Assembly (NCBI GenBank): GCA_002706765.1
Contig: PAJV01000032.1
Coordinates: 1-64,000, forward strand
DNA: 64,000 nt
Reading direction: 5' to 3'
Source of the DNA: Gimesia sp.
Lineage (GTDB): Bacteria > Planctomycetota > Planctomycetia > Planctomycetales > Planctomycetaceae
Both the position numbers and the translations under genes were made by a program. Below the pieces are notes generated by a model. It did no database searches and was not told the DNA's origin. It worked only from the letters and a program-made list of their open reading frames with translations. Shown here piece after piece: positions 27,494-36,084 of the stretch. How positions within the stretch are numbered: the first letter of the stretch is position 1; each line of letters starts with the position of its first letter.

Positions 27494-28909
27494 ATGCTTC
27501 GTCTCACGATCTTGTTCCTATTATTGTTTCCGCTGTCTCTGCTGACTGCGGAAGCAGCCCCGGATTCTTTACAGGCGGGAGCGGCAAAATATGATATCAC
27601 CCCGCGGAAATTCCCTGTATCAATGACCGGCAGTTTCCAGGATCGCCAGGCACAGTCTGCACATGATCCCCTGCATGCCCGGGCGCTGGTTTTGAAGAGT
27701 GGTGATGTCAGTGTTGCGTTTGTGGTTTGTGATATCTGTCTGATTTCACGCGAGATCTTTGACGCCGCCAAGCAGATGGCATCCAGTAAAACGGGCATCC
27801 CCACTAGCCAGATGCTGACTTCTGCTACTCACACGCATACCGCGCCGACTTCCGTCCCCCTGGCACAGTGTCAACCCAGTCCGGAATACGTGCAGTTTCT
27901 CACGGAAGGAATCGCGCAGTCCATCATTAACGCCCATGCCCGGTTAGAGCCGGCACAGATCGCCTGGGGAGTCACAGAGGAACCCGCTGAAGTGAACAAC
28001 AGGCGATGGTATGTCAAAGAGGGAGGAATCCTGCCTAATCCCTTTGGGAAGCTGACTGACAAAGTCCGGATGAATCCGCCCCGGGGGAGTGATATTCTGA
28101 TCAAGCCGGCTGGCCCCATTGACCCGGCGGTTTCCTTTCTGTCGGTTCAGACTGAGGATGGAAAGCCCCTGGCGTTGCTGGCTAATTATTCTTTACATTA
28201 TGTGGGAGGAATTCCGCCCAATCAGCTCTCGGCAGATTATTTTGGAGAATACTGCCGGCAGATCAAAAAACGGCTGGGAGGTGATGAGACTTTTGTGGGC
28301 ATCATGTCTAATGGCACGAGTGGAGATATCAACAATTATAATTTCAAGGAACCTCGCCCGCGTGCGGCCGCCTTTGAACGGGTCATTGAAGTGGCATCCG
28401 TGATAGCAGATAAAACTTATGAAGCTATGAAATCATTGAAGTATCAGCGACAGGCAGAAATCGTCATGCAGGAACGGACTCTGGATCTGGGAATTCGCAA
28501 GCCGGACCAGGACGAACTGGCGTATGCGAAGAAACTGTTAGCCGAAGCGAAAGACCCCGACCGTTTAACCACGAACGAAGTGTATGCCCGGGAAACGGTC
28601 AAAATTGACAAGGGGCCCGAAACCGTCAATATCAAACTGCAGGCACTGCGGATCGGTAAACTGGGAATCGTTGCGATACCCTGTGAAGTCTTTGCGGAAA
28701 TTGGTCTGGAGATAAAACAGAAAAGCCCGCTGAAACCAACATTTGTGATCGCCCTGGCAAACGGCTATAACGGATATCTGCCTACTCCGGAACAACATGT
28801 ATTGCAGGGTTATGAAACCTGGAGATCGGGTTGGAGTTATCTGGAAGCAGATGCTTCAAATAAGATCAATCAACAGATATTTCAGATGTTGAACCAGATT
28901 TCAGACTGA
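27494..28909 (+). CDS. Neutral/alkaline non-lysosomal ceramidase-like protein
   Basis: A 471-residue exported protein matching the neutral ceramidase N-terminal domain. The signal peptide is LFLLLFPLSLLTAEA. The motif AAKYDITPR at about 30-38 and SATHTHTAP at about 107-115 (zinc-binding His pair) fit the family. In planctomycetes such proteins are common and rarely tested; they may cleave amide bonds of sphingolipids or other glycolipids. AGGAG precedes the ATG by about 7 bases. It lies 29 bases after the sulfatase and likely shares its transcript. The exact substrate remains inferred. Confidence 0.8.
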   Translation: MLRLTILFLLLFPLSLLTAEAAPDSLQAGAAKYDITPRKFPVSMTGSFQDRQAQSAHDPLHARALVLKSGDVSVAFVVCDICLISREIFDAAKQMASSKTGIPTSQMLTSATHTHTAPTSVPLAQCQPSPEYVQFLTEGIAQSIINAHARLEPAQIAWGVTEEPAEVNNRRWYVKEGGILPNPFGKLTDKVRMNPPRGSDILIKPAGPIDPAVSFLSVQTEDGKPLALLANYSLHYVGGIPPNQLSADYFGEYCRQIKKRLGGDETFVGIMSNGTSGDINNYNFKEPRPRAAAFERVIEVASVIADKTYEAMKSLKYQRQAEIVMQERTLDLGIRKPDQDELAYAKKLLAEAKDPDRLTTNEVYARETVKIDKGPETVNIKLQALRIGKLGIVAIPCEVFAEIGLEIKQKSPLKPTFVIALANGYNGYLPTPEQHVLQGYETWRSGWSYLEADASNKINQQIFQMLNQISD

Positions 28910-28953
28910 TACCCATGATTCAATCATCCATAACGAAACACCGAGGTCAAAAT

Positions 28954-29736
28954 ATGAAAAAACAGATTGCGATCATCTGTGTGGCATGTCTGGTTCTGTT
29001 TCAGTTTAATCAGGCCGGTTGTACTTCCGAGCCGAATCAATTAACGGAACAGGAGCAACAGCAGGGTTTCAAGCTCTTGTTCAATGGCAAGGATCTGACA
29101 GGTTGGCAGCATGATGGAAACTGGAAAGTCGAAGACGGCGTCATCACCCGTTCCGGTAAAGGGGGAAGCCTGACATATCAATCACAGCGAGTGCCCGACA
29201 ACTTTGAATTAAAGTTTGAATGGAAGGTGGCGGCAGGAAGTAACAGCGGCGTGTATTACCGTCCCGGGCAATATGAATATCAGATTCTGGACAATAAGCA
29301 GCATGCAGATGGCAAGAATCCCCGTACGAGTGCCGCTTCGATCTATTTTTGCCTGCCACCTTCGCATGATGCGACGCGTCCTGTGGGTGAATGGAATACA
29401 GGACGCATCGTCTGTCAGGGGACCGTGATTCAACACTGGTTGAACGGGGAAAAAGTCATCGACCTGGATTACACCGACCCACGCTATGCCTGGCAGGTAG
29501 AACTGCTGGCCAATCGGGGAGGGAACCTGTCTGATCGTGACGCGAACCTGTCTCTGCAGGATCATGGTGATCCGGTCTGGTATCGTGGTCTGAAGATGCG
29601 GGAGATTCCTGATACAGAGAAACTCAAACGCAGTGATGTGAAGCCGGCGGAAATTTCGGATGCGGCGCTGGCAGCGGAGCAACGCAAGCTGCAGCGGATT
29701 ATGGAAAATCGTGCCCGGCAGCAACAGAAAAAATAG
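28954..29736 (+). CDS. DUF1080 (3-keto-disaccharide hydrolase-like) lipoprotein
   Basis: A 260-residue lipoprotein with a lipobox, QAGC. The mature part is a DUF1080 concanavalin-like domain: FKLLFNGKDLTGWQ, then WKVEDGVITRSG, NSGVYYRP and GEWNTGRIVCQG. The family includes 3-keto-glucoside hydrolases and sugar-binding forms. Start ATG 28954 is chosen over ATG 28915 because GAGGT precedes it and it gives a clean lipoprotein signal. It follows the ceramidase-like gene by 44 bases. A Gln/Arg-rich coiled C-terminus (residues about 230-260) is unusual for the family. Confidence 0.88.
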   Translation: MKKQIAIICVACLVLFQFNQAGCTSEPNQLTEQEQQQGFKLLFNGKDLTGWQHDGNWKVEDGVITRSGKGGSLTYQSQRVPDNFELKFEWKVAAGSNSGVYYRPGQYEYQILDNKQHADGKNPRTSAASIYFCLPPSHDATRPVGEWNTGRIVCQGTVIQHWLNGEKVIDLDYTDPRYAWQVELLANRGGNLSDRDANLSLQDHGDPVWYRGLKMREIPDTEKLKRSDVKPAEISDAALAAEQRKLQRIMENRARQQQKK

Positions 29737-29821
29737 TCAACAGTTCGCAGGTTTCAATCGAACGAGATGATGTAATGCTAACATCTGACGTTCCGTCGCT
29801 CTTGAAAGGATGACAAATTTC

Positions 29822-30853
29822 ATGTTCTGGAAGCGTTTGAGTGTGATCTGTTTATTCTTGATGATGTCTAACCGGTTACTGCCCGCGGCAGAACCGGTTC
29901 AGGTGATTTTTGATACGGATATCTCGGGAGACGTCGATGACGTTCTGGCACTGGCGATGTTACATACGCTGGCAGATCGAGGGGAATGCAATCTGCGGGC
30001 GGTGACCATTTCCAAAATCAATCCGCTGACAGGTCCGTTCACTGATGCCACGAATACCTTTTACGGACGGGGCGATATTCCCATTGGAGTCACCCGCGAT
30101 GCCCAGAAACGTGAGAGTCGCTATTTGAAGCTGATCCAGGAAAAGCAGGGAGACCAGAGTCGTTATCCCCATGATATCAATTCGAATCAACAACTTCCGG
30201 ATGCAGTTTCGCTATTGAGGAAAACGCTGGCTGCTTCTGCAGATGGTTCGATCGTCATTATTCAAGTAGGCCTGGCGGCAAATCTGGCGGATCTGGTAGA
30301 GTCGAAAGCAGATGGGTTCAGCCCGCTTTCCGGTTCTGAATTGATCAGACGAAAAGTCAAACTGGTCTCCGTGATGGCAGGTGCGTTTGAACCCATTGAG
30401 GGAAACACACATTTCCTCGAAGCCAACGTGCGAAACGGAATTCAATCCATGCAGCGATTTGTCCGCCAGTGGCCTCTGAGTACTCCGGTAGTCTGGAGTG
30501 GTTATGAAGTCGGAATTGCCGTCCGCTATCCGCGTGAGAGTATTGCCAGGGATTTTAACTATATGAAACATCACATCGTACGGGAAGCTTACCTGCTGCA
30601 CAGTGGACCAGAGCACGACCGTCCCAGTTGGGATTTAACGAGTGTGTTATATGCAGTTCGTCCACACGATGGGTATTTTGATCTGTCCGAACCTGGAAAA
30701 GTGACGGTCGACGACGATGGGTTTTTGAGTTTCCATCCAGAAAAACAGGGACGGGATCGCTATCTGAAAATGAATCCCCTGCAGGCAGTACAGGTGAAAG
30801 AGGCTTTAAGAAGTCTGGTCAGTCAGCCCCCGGTCAAGCGGAACCTTCGATAA
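29822..30853 (+). CDS. Exported nucleoside-hydrolase-like protein
   Basis: A 343-residue protein of the inosine-uridine nucleoside hydrolase fold. The calcium-binding signature DTDISGDVDDVLAL lies near the mature N-terminus, and QVGLAAN, VSVMAGAF and the later NV/EAN segment mark the rest of the pocket. Unlike cytoplasmic nucleoside hydrolases it begins with a signal peptide (VICLFLMMSNRLLPAA). Start ATG 29822 is favoured over ATG 29810, which overlaps the AAAGGA sequence. It may hydrolyse N-glycosidic bonds outside the cytoplasm. Last gene of the exported-hydrolase cluster, 85 bases from DUF1080. Confidence 0.8.
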   Translation: MFWKRLSVICLFLMMSNRLLPAAEPVQVIFDTDISGDVDDVLALAMLHTLADRGECNLRAVTISKINPLTGPFTDATNTFYGRGDIPIGVTRDAQKRESRYLKLIQEKQGDQSRYPHDINSNQQLPDAVSLLRKTLAASADGSIVIIQVGLAANLADLVESKADGFSPLSGSELIRRKVKLVSVMAGAFEPIEGNTHFLEANVRNGIQSMQRFVRQWPLSTPVVWSGYEVGIAVRYPRESIARDFNYMKHHIVREAYLLHSGPEHDRPSWDLTSVLYAVRPHDGYFDLSEPGKVTVDDDGFLSFHPEKQGRDRYLKMNPLQAVQVKEALRSLVSQPPVKRNLR

Positions 30854-30877
30854 TCGCAGGAGGCAGGAATTCATTCT

Positions 30878-31492
30878 TTACTGCATCGAATTTCGACTGA
30901 CTTCCTCCAGTAATGTGTCGATGGAGTTACACATTTCCCGTTTGAGTGCATGCAGACTGTTTTGCATTTCTTTGAGTTGATCGAATCGATTATGAGAATT
31001 GACGGGGGGAGCGCTCTGGTCTTTTATTTCAGGGGGATCAGGCTGAAATGGTGTTTCTGCAGGCTGGTCTGTATCAACCTCTTCGAGCACCATCGGAGCA
31101 GCGTTTCTTAATTTTGAGACAAGTAAATCCGTGTCGATCGGTTTAATCAGTAGATCTCTAAATCCCAATGCCAGTGCTTCGCGTGTCAATTGCTTCATTT
31201 TGGGTGAAGAGGTGCCATGCTCTTTGGTCACCATGAGGTAAAAATTCAGAGGTGGAATGACGCCTTCATCATTGAACCGTTCGATTCTGGCAGCGGCCCT
31301 GTATAGTTCAAGGGCATTCATTGTCGGAAGAAACAGACTGGTCAGGACGGCATCGATCGAGAAATCGGTCTTCAGGATCAGAAGCGCCTCTTCACCGCTT
31401 TCGGCAGAGACGGTCTCAAAATGATGACGTCCCAGCTTCTGGTTCAGGCTCTGGCGGATGAATCCGATTTCGTCGACAATCAGTATTTTCAT
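30878..31492 (-). CDS. Receiver-like protein lacking the phospho-acceptor Asp
   Basis: A 204-residue protein with a CheY-like receiver fold (about 1-125) and a Pro/Asp-rich linker before a C-terminal helix (DQLKEMQNSLHALKREM). The start (MKILIVDEIG) and the conserved Lys of LIKPID are present. At the phospho-acceptor position, counting back four from Pro56, the residue is Ser52 (AVLTSLFLP) where active receivers have Asp. It is therefore a pseudo-receiver. AGGAC precedes the ATG. It is transcribed away from the FixJ-like regulator across a 917-base gap. Confidence 0.75.
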   Translation of the reverse strand: MKILIVDEIGFIRQSLNQKLGRHHFETVSAESGEEALLILKTDFSIDAVLTSLFLPTMNALELYRAAARIERFNDEGVIPPLNFYLMVTKEHGTSSPKMKQLTREALALGFRDLLIKPIDTDLLVSKLRNAAPMVLEEVDTDQPAETPFQPDPPEIKDQSAPPVNSHNRFDQLKEMQNSLHALKREMCNSIDTLLEEVSRNSMQ

Positions 31493-32409
31493 GGTTGTGT
31501 CCTGATGCGAATTAAAGAATCGATCATGATCGCTATCTGATGAGAGAAGTTCCCATAATCTTGTATCGCCCTCTGGAAAAAAAATAAAAATGGGGGAAAT
31601 TACCCAATTCTTGGTACTGTTTTCACCTCAATGTTGAATGAAGCACTAAGTTTAGGTAGAAAGGGGTGAATGAGGTAAATAGGATAATCTTGTTGTCTAT
31701 TGTAAAACAGTGATACAGGAAGGATGACTGGACTGTCTCCCGTATTGCTGAAACGTCTCCAGGAGCATTGGTATCGCGTAATATTGAGTGAGAGCATCTA
31801 TGGTGAAAAGCGATGTGTTCAAGTGCTTTGTCAAGCTGCAAATTGAGGGTTGGGGGTGTTGTTTACGTGCTCCGTTGTCGCACTCTCGTGATATCTATCA
31901 ACCCAAATTTTAAAAATGACACTCCACTAGTCAGGACTGATCATACCAATTCCAAAACTTACTCGATCAAACCAGACTGTAACTCGAGATGTCTTTTTTG
32001 AACCGGTGGTTCAAAACAAATGATTTAAAGATAAAGCATCAACGAAAACTGTCCTCCGAATGCTTCTGTCCCGTTGAAAACTTATACTCGAAGTGACCTT
32101 CGTTTCTGTTCCACTGAATCCCCTCTTAGTGGATACAACCTGTTTGTACTACTGGTGTGTGTCCATCATTTCAGATAAATGAACTCCTGTTGACAATCAG
32201 TACAATTTGATCCCTCTGATGAAGCAGGAGAAGATCTGGTTGTTTCGCTGTCGTAAGAGATATTTCTATAGAAAAAATATAAACCGAATTGAAATCGGAT
32301 AACTAGATAATAAAACATTTCCTGTTGAGTCGTATAAATGACTTTTGCAAATCATTGAATGAGATGCAGGAATCATTTCGTTTCAGATTGTATTTCACTT
32401 GAGGGGCCA
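31493..32409. other. Large AT-rich intergenic region between divergent regulators
   Basis: About 917 bases with no convincing ORF on either strand. One inverted repeat is listed separately at 31996-32016. No promoter with both boxes at good spacing could be assigned. The size is unusual in this otherwise compact window and a small RNA is possible. Confidence 0.4.
31996..32016. repeat. 9-bp inverted repeat in the regulator intergenic region
   Basis: TTTTGAACC and GGTTCAAAA flank a GGT loop (31996-32004 and 32008-32016). There is no T-run after it on either strand, so it is more like a protein-binding site than a terminator. Confidence 0.4.
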
Positions 32410-33060
32410 ATGAAGGAATTTAATGTTTACATCATCGACGATGATCCTGATGTCCTGGATTCGATTGCCTGTCTGTTGCGAACGTCCGGTTATACGGCGA
32501 TACCTTTTAACAGTGTTTTCTCTTTTCTGGAATCCAGCGAACCTGATACGCCGGGGTGTGTGCTGATTGATCTGATCATGCCGGAAATTTCCGGCATTGA
32601 AGCGATGCAGTTATTTGAAAAAAGACAGCTTCGCTTTCCAGTGATTATGATGAGTGCCTACGGAAATATTGAAAAAGCAGTCTCTGCCGTCAAGCAGGGA
32701 GCCTGTGAATATCTGGAAAAACCATTTGCCCGAGAGAAGTGTCTGCAGGCAATTGAAACAGCACGCATTATCTGGAATCAGCGGACAGAGGAGACAGCCG
32801 ACAATGGAATGCAGGTTCTGCAGTTGTATGATGGTCTTACTCGCAGGGAAAAACAGGTCTTTCACCTGATCGCAGAAGGCCATTCAGGTAAGCAGATCGC
32901 AAATTCCATGTCGATCAGTTATCGGACAATGGAAAAACATAAAGCGAATGTTCTGAATAAATTAGGGGCTTCCAGTACCACCGATATCGTTCATATTCTC
33001 TATAAGATCAAAGATATGCCCGGTTATCGAAAAAATGGATCTTCTGATTCTTCTCAATAG
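32410..33060 (+). CDS. FixJ/LuxR-type response regulator
   Basis: A 216-residue two-domain regulator. The receiver (about 1-118) has the acidic triplet Asp10-12, phospho-acceptor Asp54 in LIDLIMP, MMSAYG and Lys in LEKPF. The C-terminal LuxR helix-turn-helix (about 148-205) has LTRREKQVFHLIAEG and SYRTMEKHKANVLNKLG. Start ATG 32410 is preferred over ATG 32359 because GAGGGG sits just before it and the receiver then begins at residue 5. It precedes a hybrid histidine kinase by 446 bases on the same strand, the likely partner. Confidence 0.92.
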   Translation: MKEFNVYIIDDDPDVLDSIACLLRTSGYTAIPFNSVFSFLESSEPDTPGCVLIDLIMPEISGIEAMQLFEKRQLRFPVIMMSAYGNIEKAVSAVKQGACEYLEKPFAREKCLQAIETARIIWNQRTEETADNGMQVLQLYDGLTRREKQVFHLIAEGHSGKQIANSMSISYRTMEKHKANVLNKLGASSTTDIVHILYKIKDMPGYRKNGSSDSSQ

Positions 33061-33325
33061 ATTGAAAAGTACTGAAAATCGACCTTCCTCATACATTTCT
33101 CCGTTTCTGTAATTTCCTGATTTGATTCCCTGTATTCACTCTGAAATAGACAGACTTTCCGTGTCAGTCGGGCAATTCGCCTGACGTCGGGCTGAAAGTG
33201 ACGTCTCCAGAGGCCTCTGGGTCTGTGTCAGCAGTGTGTGGGGCGCTATGTTAAGGCGGTGCCCTCCTTTGTCTGATTTCCGCCTGCAACTTTGGGGATC
33301 CTGATTTGAAGTACAGGAAGCGGTA

Positions 33326-33343
33326 ATGGGGGGATTCCCCCAT
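33326..33343 (+). repeat. GC-rich hairpin before a leader ORF
   Basis: ATGGGGG (33326-33332) pairs with CCCCCAT (33337-33343) around a GATT loop. It ends 6 bases before a strong ribosome binding site (GAGGAGGT, 33349-33356). It might affect access of ribosomes to the leader ORF. Confidence 0.5.
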
Positions 33344-33361
33344 CGATTGAGGAGGTCAAAC

Positions 33362-33391
33362 ATGCCGATACAACACCAACTGATGTTATGA
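33362..33391 (+). CDS. Candidate 9-residue leader peptide
   Basis: ATG CCG ATA CAA CAC CAA CTG ATG TTA, then TGA, encodes MPIQHQLML. A near-perfect ribosome binding site, GAGGAGGT, ends 5 bases before the ATG, stronger than those of most genes in this window. It begins 18 bases after a 7-bp hairpin and lies 115 bases before the kinase ORF. A regulatory upstream ORF is plausible; a chance occurrence is also possible. Confidence 0.4.
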   Translation: MPIQHQLML

Positions 33392-33506
33392 ACAAGTAGT
33401 GGTCATGTTTGTGAACACGACCTTTATTCTTGAATTGAGTTCTAAAGACAAAGGGGTAAAACGGAAGAATCGCATTGTAGTTTTCACCGACAGATAAGGG
33501 CCGCGT

Positions 33507-35195
33507 ATGAGTTCCATTCAAACTCGATATTTAAAAAATCACCTCGCAGAGCATCTGCTGAAATTCAGTATTGATGTGGTAGTCGTGATAACTGAAACCG
33601 GCAATATTGAGACAGCTGGCCCTTCCATTGAATCAGCCTGGGGATGGAGTACAGAGGAGATTTCTGAAGCGAATATTCGTGATCTGCTGACTGAAGCCTC
33701 CTGTGATGCATGCCGGCATTGTTTTTCGGAGTGTATCGTCTCTGGAAACGGTGCCGTTTGTGAGTTGGTCGTCAAGCATAAAGACAATACCTGCATTCCG
33801 TACGAGTTGACTCTCCATCAACTTGAAAAATCATATGAAGGCGTTCACTTCATCGGAATCTTCCGCGACATATCCGAGCGGTTTCGCTTTCTGAATCAGC
33901 AGACTGAATATCTGGAACGTCTCAAGCAGACGCGACGGGAACTGAAACGAAAAGAATTTGAACTCAAATCAGCACTCAATCTCGTTGAACAGGCTAACCA
34001 GGCTAAGAGTGAATTTCTCTCGAATATGAGTCATGAGATTCGTACACCGATGACGTCAATTGTCGGGTATTCCGAAGTATTGAAAGAGTCGACAAGTCTG
34101 CCAGAACATCATGCTCTGATCGATATCATCCAGAGAAATGGTGATCATCTTCTGCAGGTCATCAACGATATTCTGGATATTTCAAAAATGGAACTGGGTC
34201 AGTACGAACTCATCAAAGAAGATTGTTCTCCTGCAATATTACTGCAGGAAGTGATTGATGTTTATGAACCACAGGCAAACCTGAAGGGGTTGCAGTTACT
34301 GACACAAATTCAGGAGACGATTCCTGAAACAATTCAGACTGATCCAGGGCGGCTGAAACAGGTTCTGGGTAACCTGCTAAGCAATGCAGTCAAGTTTACA
34401 GACACCGGCCAGATTCGCATTGAAATCAGAGCGTTTACCCAGTCAAATTTCGAGTCACTTCTGCAGTTTAATGTGGCTGATACCGGTAAAGGAATATCAC
34501 AGGGGAACCTGAAACATATTTTTGCGCCGTTCACTCAGGCCGATAATTCCGCATCGCGACAATATAGCGGTACGGGGCTGGGGCTGACGCTGAGTCAAAA
34601 ACTGGTACAGTTGCTGGGAGGAAAATTAACTGTGCAATCGACTGTGAAACAGGGAAGCGTGTTCTCGGTTACCTTGAATGTCGGCAGGAAAATATCAGAG
34701 GGAACGGAGACAGACAGCCCGCTGGACCTTCGCGACAAAAAATGCCTTTCGCAAACCTCATCTGATTTCACAAAGGGAAAAATCTCAACCGGGATGAAAG
34801 GTAAAGTTTTGCTGGTTGATGATACACAGGAAATTCGCAGGCTCTTCAGCTATATGTTGTCAAAGATGGGACTGGATGTGACGACTGCCACGAATGGCAG
34901 GGAAGCAATTGAGGAAATCCATGAGGCTGAGGGACTGGGGACGCCATATGATCTGGTCCTGATGGACATGCAGATGCCCGTCATGGATGGTTATGAAGCG
35001 ACCCGGTATCTGCGGAGCCAGAATTATCAGATTCCTGTGATTGCGATAACCGCTCATACACTGATTACTGATCGGGAGAAATGCATCGCGGCAGGTTGCA
35101 GCGACTATCTGGGGAAGCCAGTCAAATTTGAGTTCCTGTCAGACATGGTTTTCCGTTATCTGCCAGTGACACTGCGATTGCCCAAATACTCCTGA
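33507..35195 (+). CDS. Soluble hybrid histidine kinase with Cys-rich PAS-like sensor
   Basis: A 562-residue cytoplasmic kinase with no membrane helix. A PAS-like domain spans about 14-128 and is followed by a short coiled coil (130-165). The dimerisation and phosphotransfer domain has His176 in FLSNMSHEIRTPM. The HATPase has the N box NLLSNAVKF, G1 DTGKGIS and G2 GTGLGL. A C-terminal receiver starts at KVLLVDD and has the phospho-Asp in LMDMQMP. In the PAS-like domain Cys66, 69, 72 and 76 form CX2CX2CX3C, the spacing of a [4Fe-4S] ferredoxin site. AAGGG precedes the ATG. It is probably paired with the FixJ-like regulator. Binding of a cluster or metal is inferred. Confidence 0.9.
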   Translation: MSSIQTRYLKNHLAEHLLKFSIDVVVVITETGNIETAGPSIESAWGWSTEEISEANIRDLLTEASCDACRHCFSECIVSGNGAVCELVVKHKDNTCIPYELTLHQLEKSYEGVHFIGIFRDISERFRFLNQQTEYLERLKQTRRELKRKEFELKSALNLVEQANQAKSEFLSNMSHEIRTPMTSIVGYSEVLKESTSLPEHHALIDIIQRNGDHLLQVINDILDISKMELGQYELIKEDCSPAILLQEVIDVYEPQANLKGLQLLTQIQETIPETIQTDPGRLKQVLGNLLSNAVKFTDTGQIRIEIRAFTQSNFESLLQFNVADTGKGISQGNLKHIFAPFTQADNSASRQYSGTGLGLTLSQKLVQLLGGKLTVQSTVKQGSVFSVTLNVGRKISEGTETDSPLDLRDKKCLSQTSSDFTKGKISTGMKGKVLLVDDTQEIRRLFSYMLSKMGLDVTTATNGREAIEEIHEAEGLGTPYDLVLMDMQMPVMDGYEATRYLRSQNYQIPVIAITAHTLITDREKCIAAGCSDYLGKPVKFEFLSDMVFRYLPVTLRLPKYS

Positions 35196-35276
35196 ACCAG
35201 ATTGAAATGGATCGTAATTTCGCAACAAATCACGGTTCAGACAGGCATGATTCAGTGAGCATTTTACTGAAAGAGA

Positions 35277-35360
<84 letters not shown>

Positions 35361-35700
35361 ATGTGCTTTAAGATTATATAGCGTATTAAGTTATGCAGTT
35401 CAACCCAGTTTACCAGGAAAAAAACATCAAAAAAGCCGTCTCACAGGATATCAGCGAGGCTGGATTTGCAATGAAACAGCTTTTATTAAAGGGTGATGAT
35501 CGGTGACATTGATGTGGGCTCCCTTTGATTTTGAGGCAGTTTTTTACCAGCCAGGTGGCGCTTTCTCTCTCGCATCTGAAGAGAATTGAGGAATTTGCCA
35601 GGTTTGCTTTAGACTGCGCCCAGATTTACTGTCGCGTCTTCAGGGCGATGGGAGCCGAGTATTATAGATTGAGAGTCGCTCTGGTTATATGTGTGGCGCT
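35361..35700. other. Intergenic region upstream of tRNA-Leu
   Basis: About 340 bases with no gene. It holds the tRNA promoter candidate. The rest shows no clear structure or ORF. Confidence 0.4.
35373..35403 (-). promoter_or_regulatory. Candidate promoter of tRNA-Leu
   Basis: On the minus strand TTGAAC (complement of 35398-35403) lies 17 bases before TATATA (35375-35380), overlapping TATAAT (35373-35378). The start would fall a few bases before the mature tRNA 5' end at 35360. Spacing and sequence fit a sigma-70 promoter. Confidence 0.5.
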
Positions 35701-36084
35701 CTAATATGTTTCGTCAGCCAGTCCCCGTGCGCGACGACGTCGACGACGACGATGCAGCCAGCGTTCGCCATCTTCGGCTTCAGCAAAGAAGGAACCGGAG
35801 AGCAGCCGATAGAAAAACAGGAGCACAAATGCGCCGCCTGTCGCTGCAATAAAGCCAAATGTGCTGATCGGAGTCACCCGGGCACCATCCCAGAAAAACA
35901 TCAACGTACCACAGCCGACAACACTGCCGCCGATCCCCATTAACATCGTACTCACAGCACCACCAGGATCTTTTCCAGGCATAATGGCTTTCGCTGCCAG
36001 GCCGACCAAAGTGCCAAAACCTACCCAGACTAACATTTCGTTTACGGCTTCCTGGAGGATTCGGCTGGTATTGTCATCAAACAT
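35701..36084 (-). CDS. GlsB/YeaQ/YmgE family membrane protein with Arg-rich tail
   Basis: A 127-residue integral membrane protein. The central region GLAAKAIMPGKDPGG with three hydrophobic helices matches the transglycosylase-associated family, small stress-linked membrane proteins of unclear function. The C-terminus after about residue 105 is a basic tail (WLHRRRRRRRARG) encoded by a run of CGA/CGT codons. That tail is not part of the usual family, which is near 80-90 residues. Gene stands alone. Confidence 0.75.
   Translation of the reverse strand: MFDDNTSRILQEAVNEMLVWVGFGTLVGLAAKAIMPGKDPGGAVSTMLMGIGGSVVGCGTLMFFWDGARVTPISTFGFIAATGGAFVLLFFYRLLSGSFFAEAEDGERWLHRRRRRRRARGLADETY

Larger units (their letters stand above)
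33061..33506 (+). other. Leader region between regulator and kinase
   Basis: About 446 bases. The first 260 show nothing clear. The rest holds the G-rich hairpin and the 9-codon ORF listed separately. No rho-independent terminator with a T-run is seen, so read-through from the regulator to the kinase is possible. Confidence 0.4.

Noticed and set aside
35192-35240. CTGAACC/GGTTCAG inverted repeat after the kinase gene
   Set aside because: The loop of 35 bases is too long and no T-run follows, so it is not a convincing terminator.
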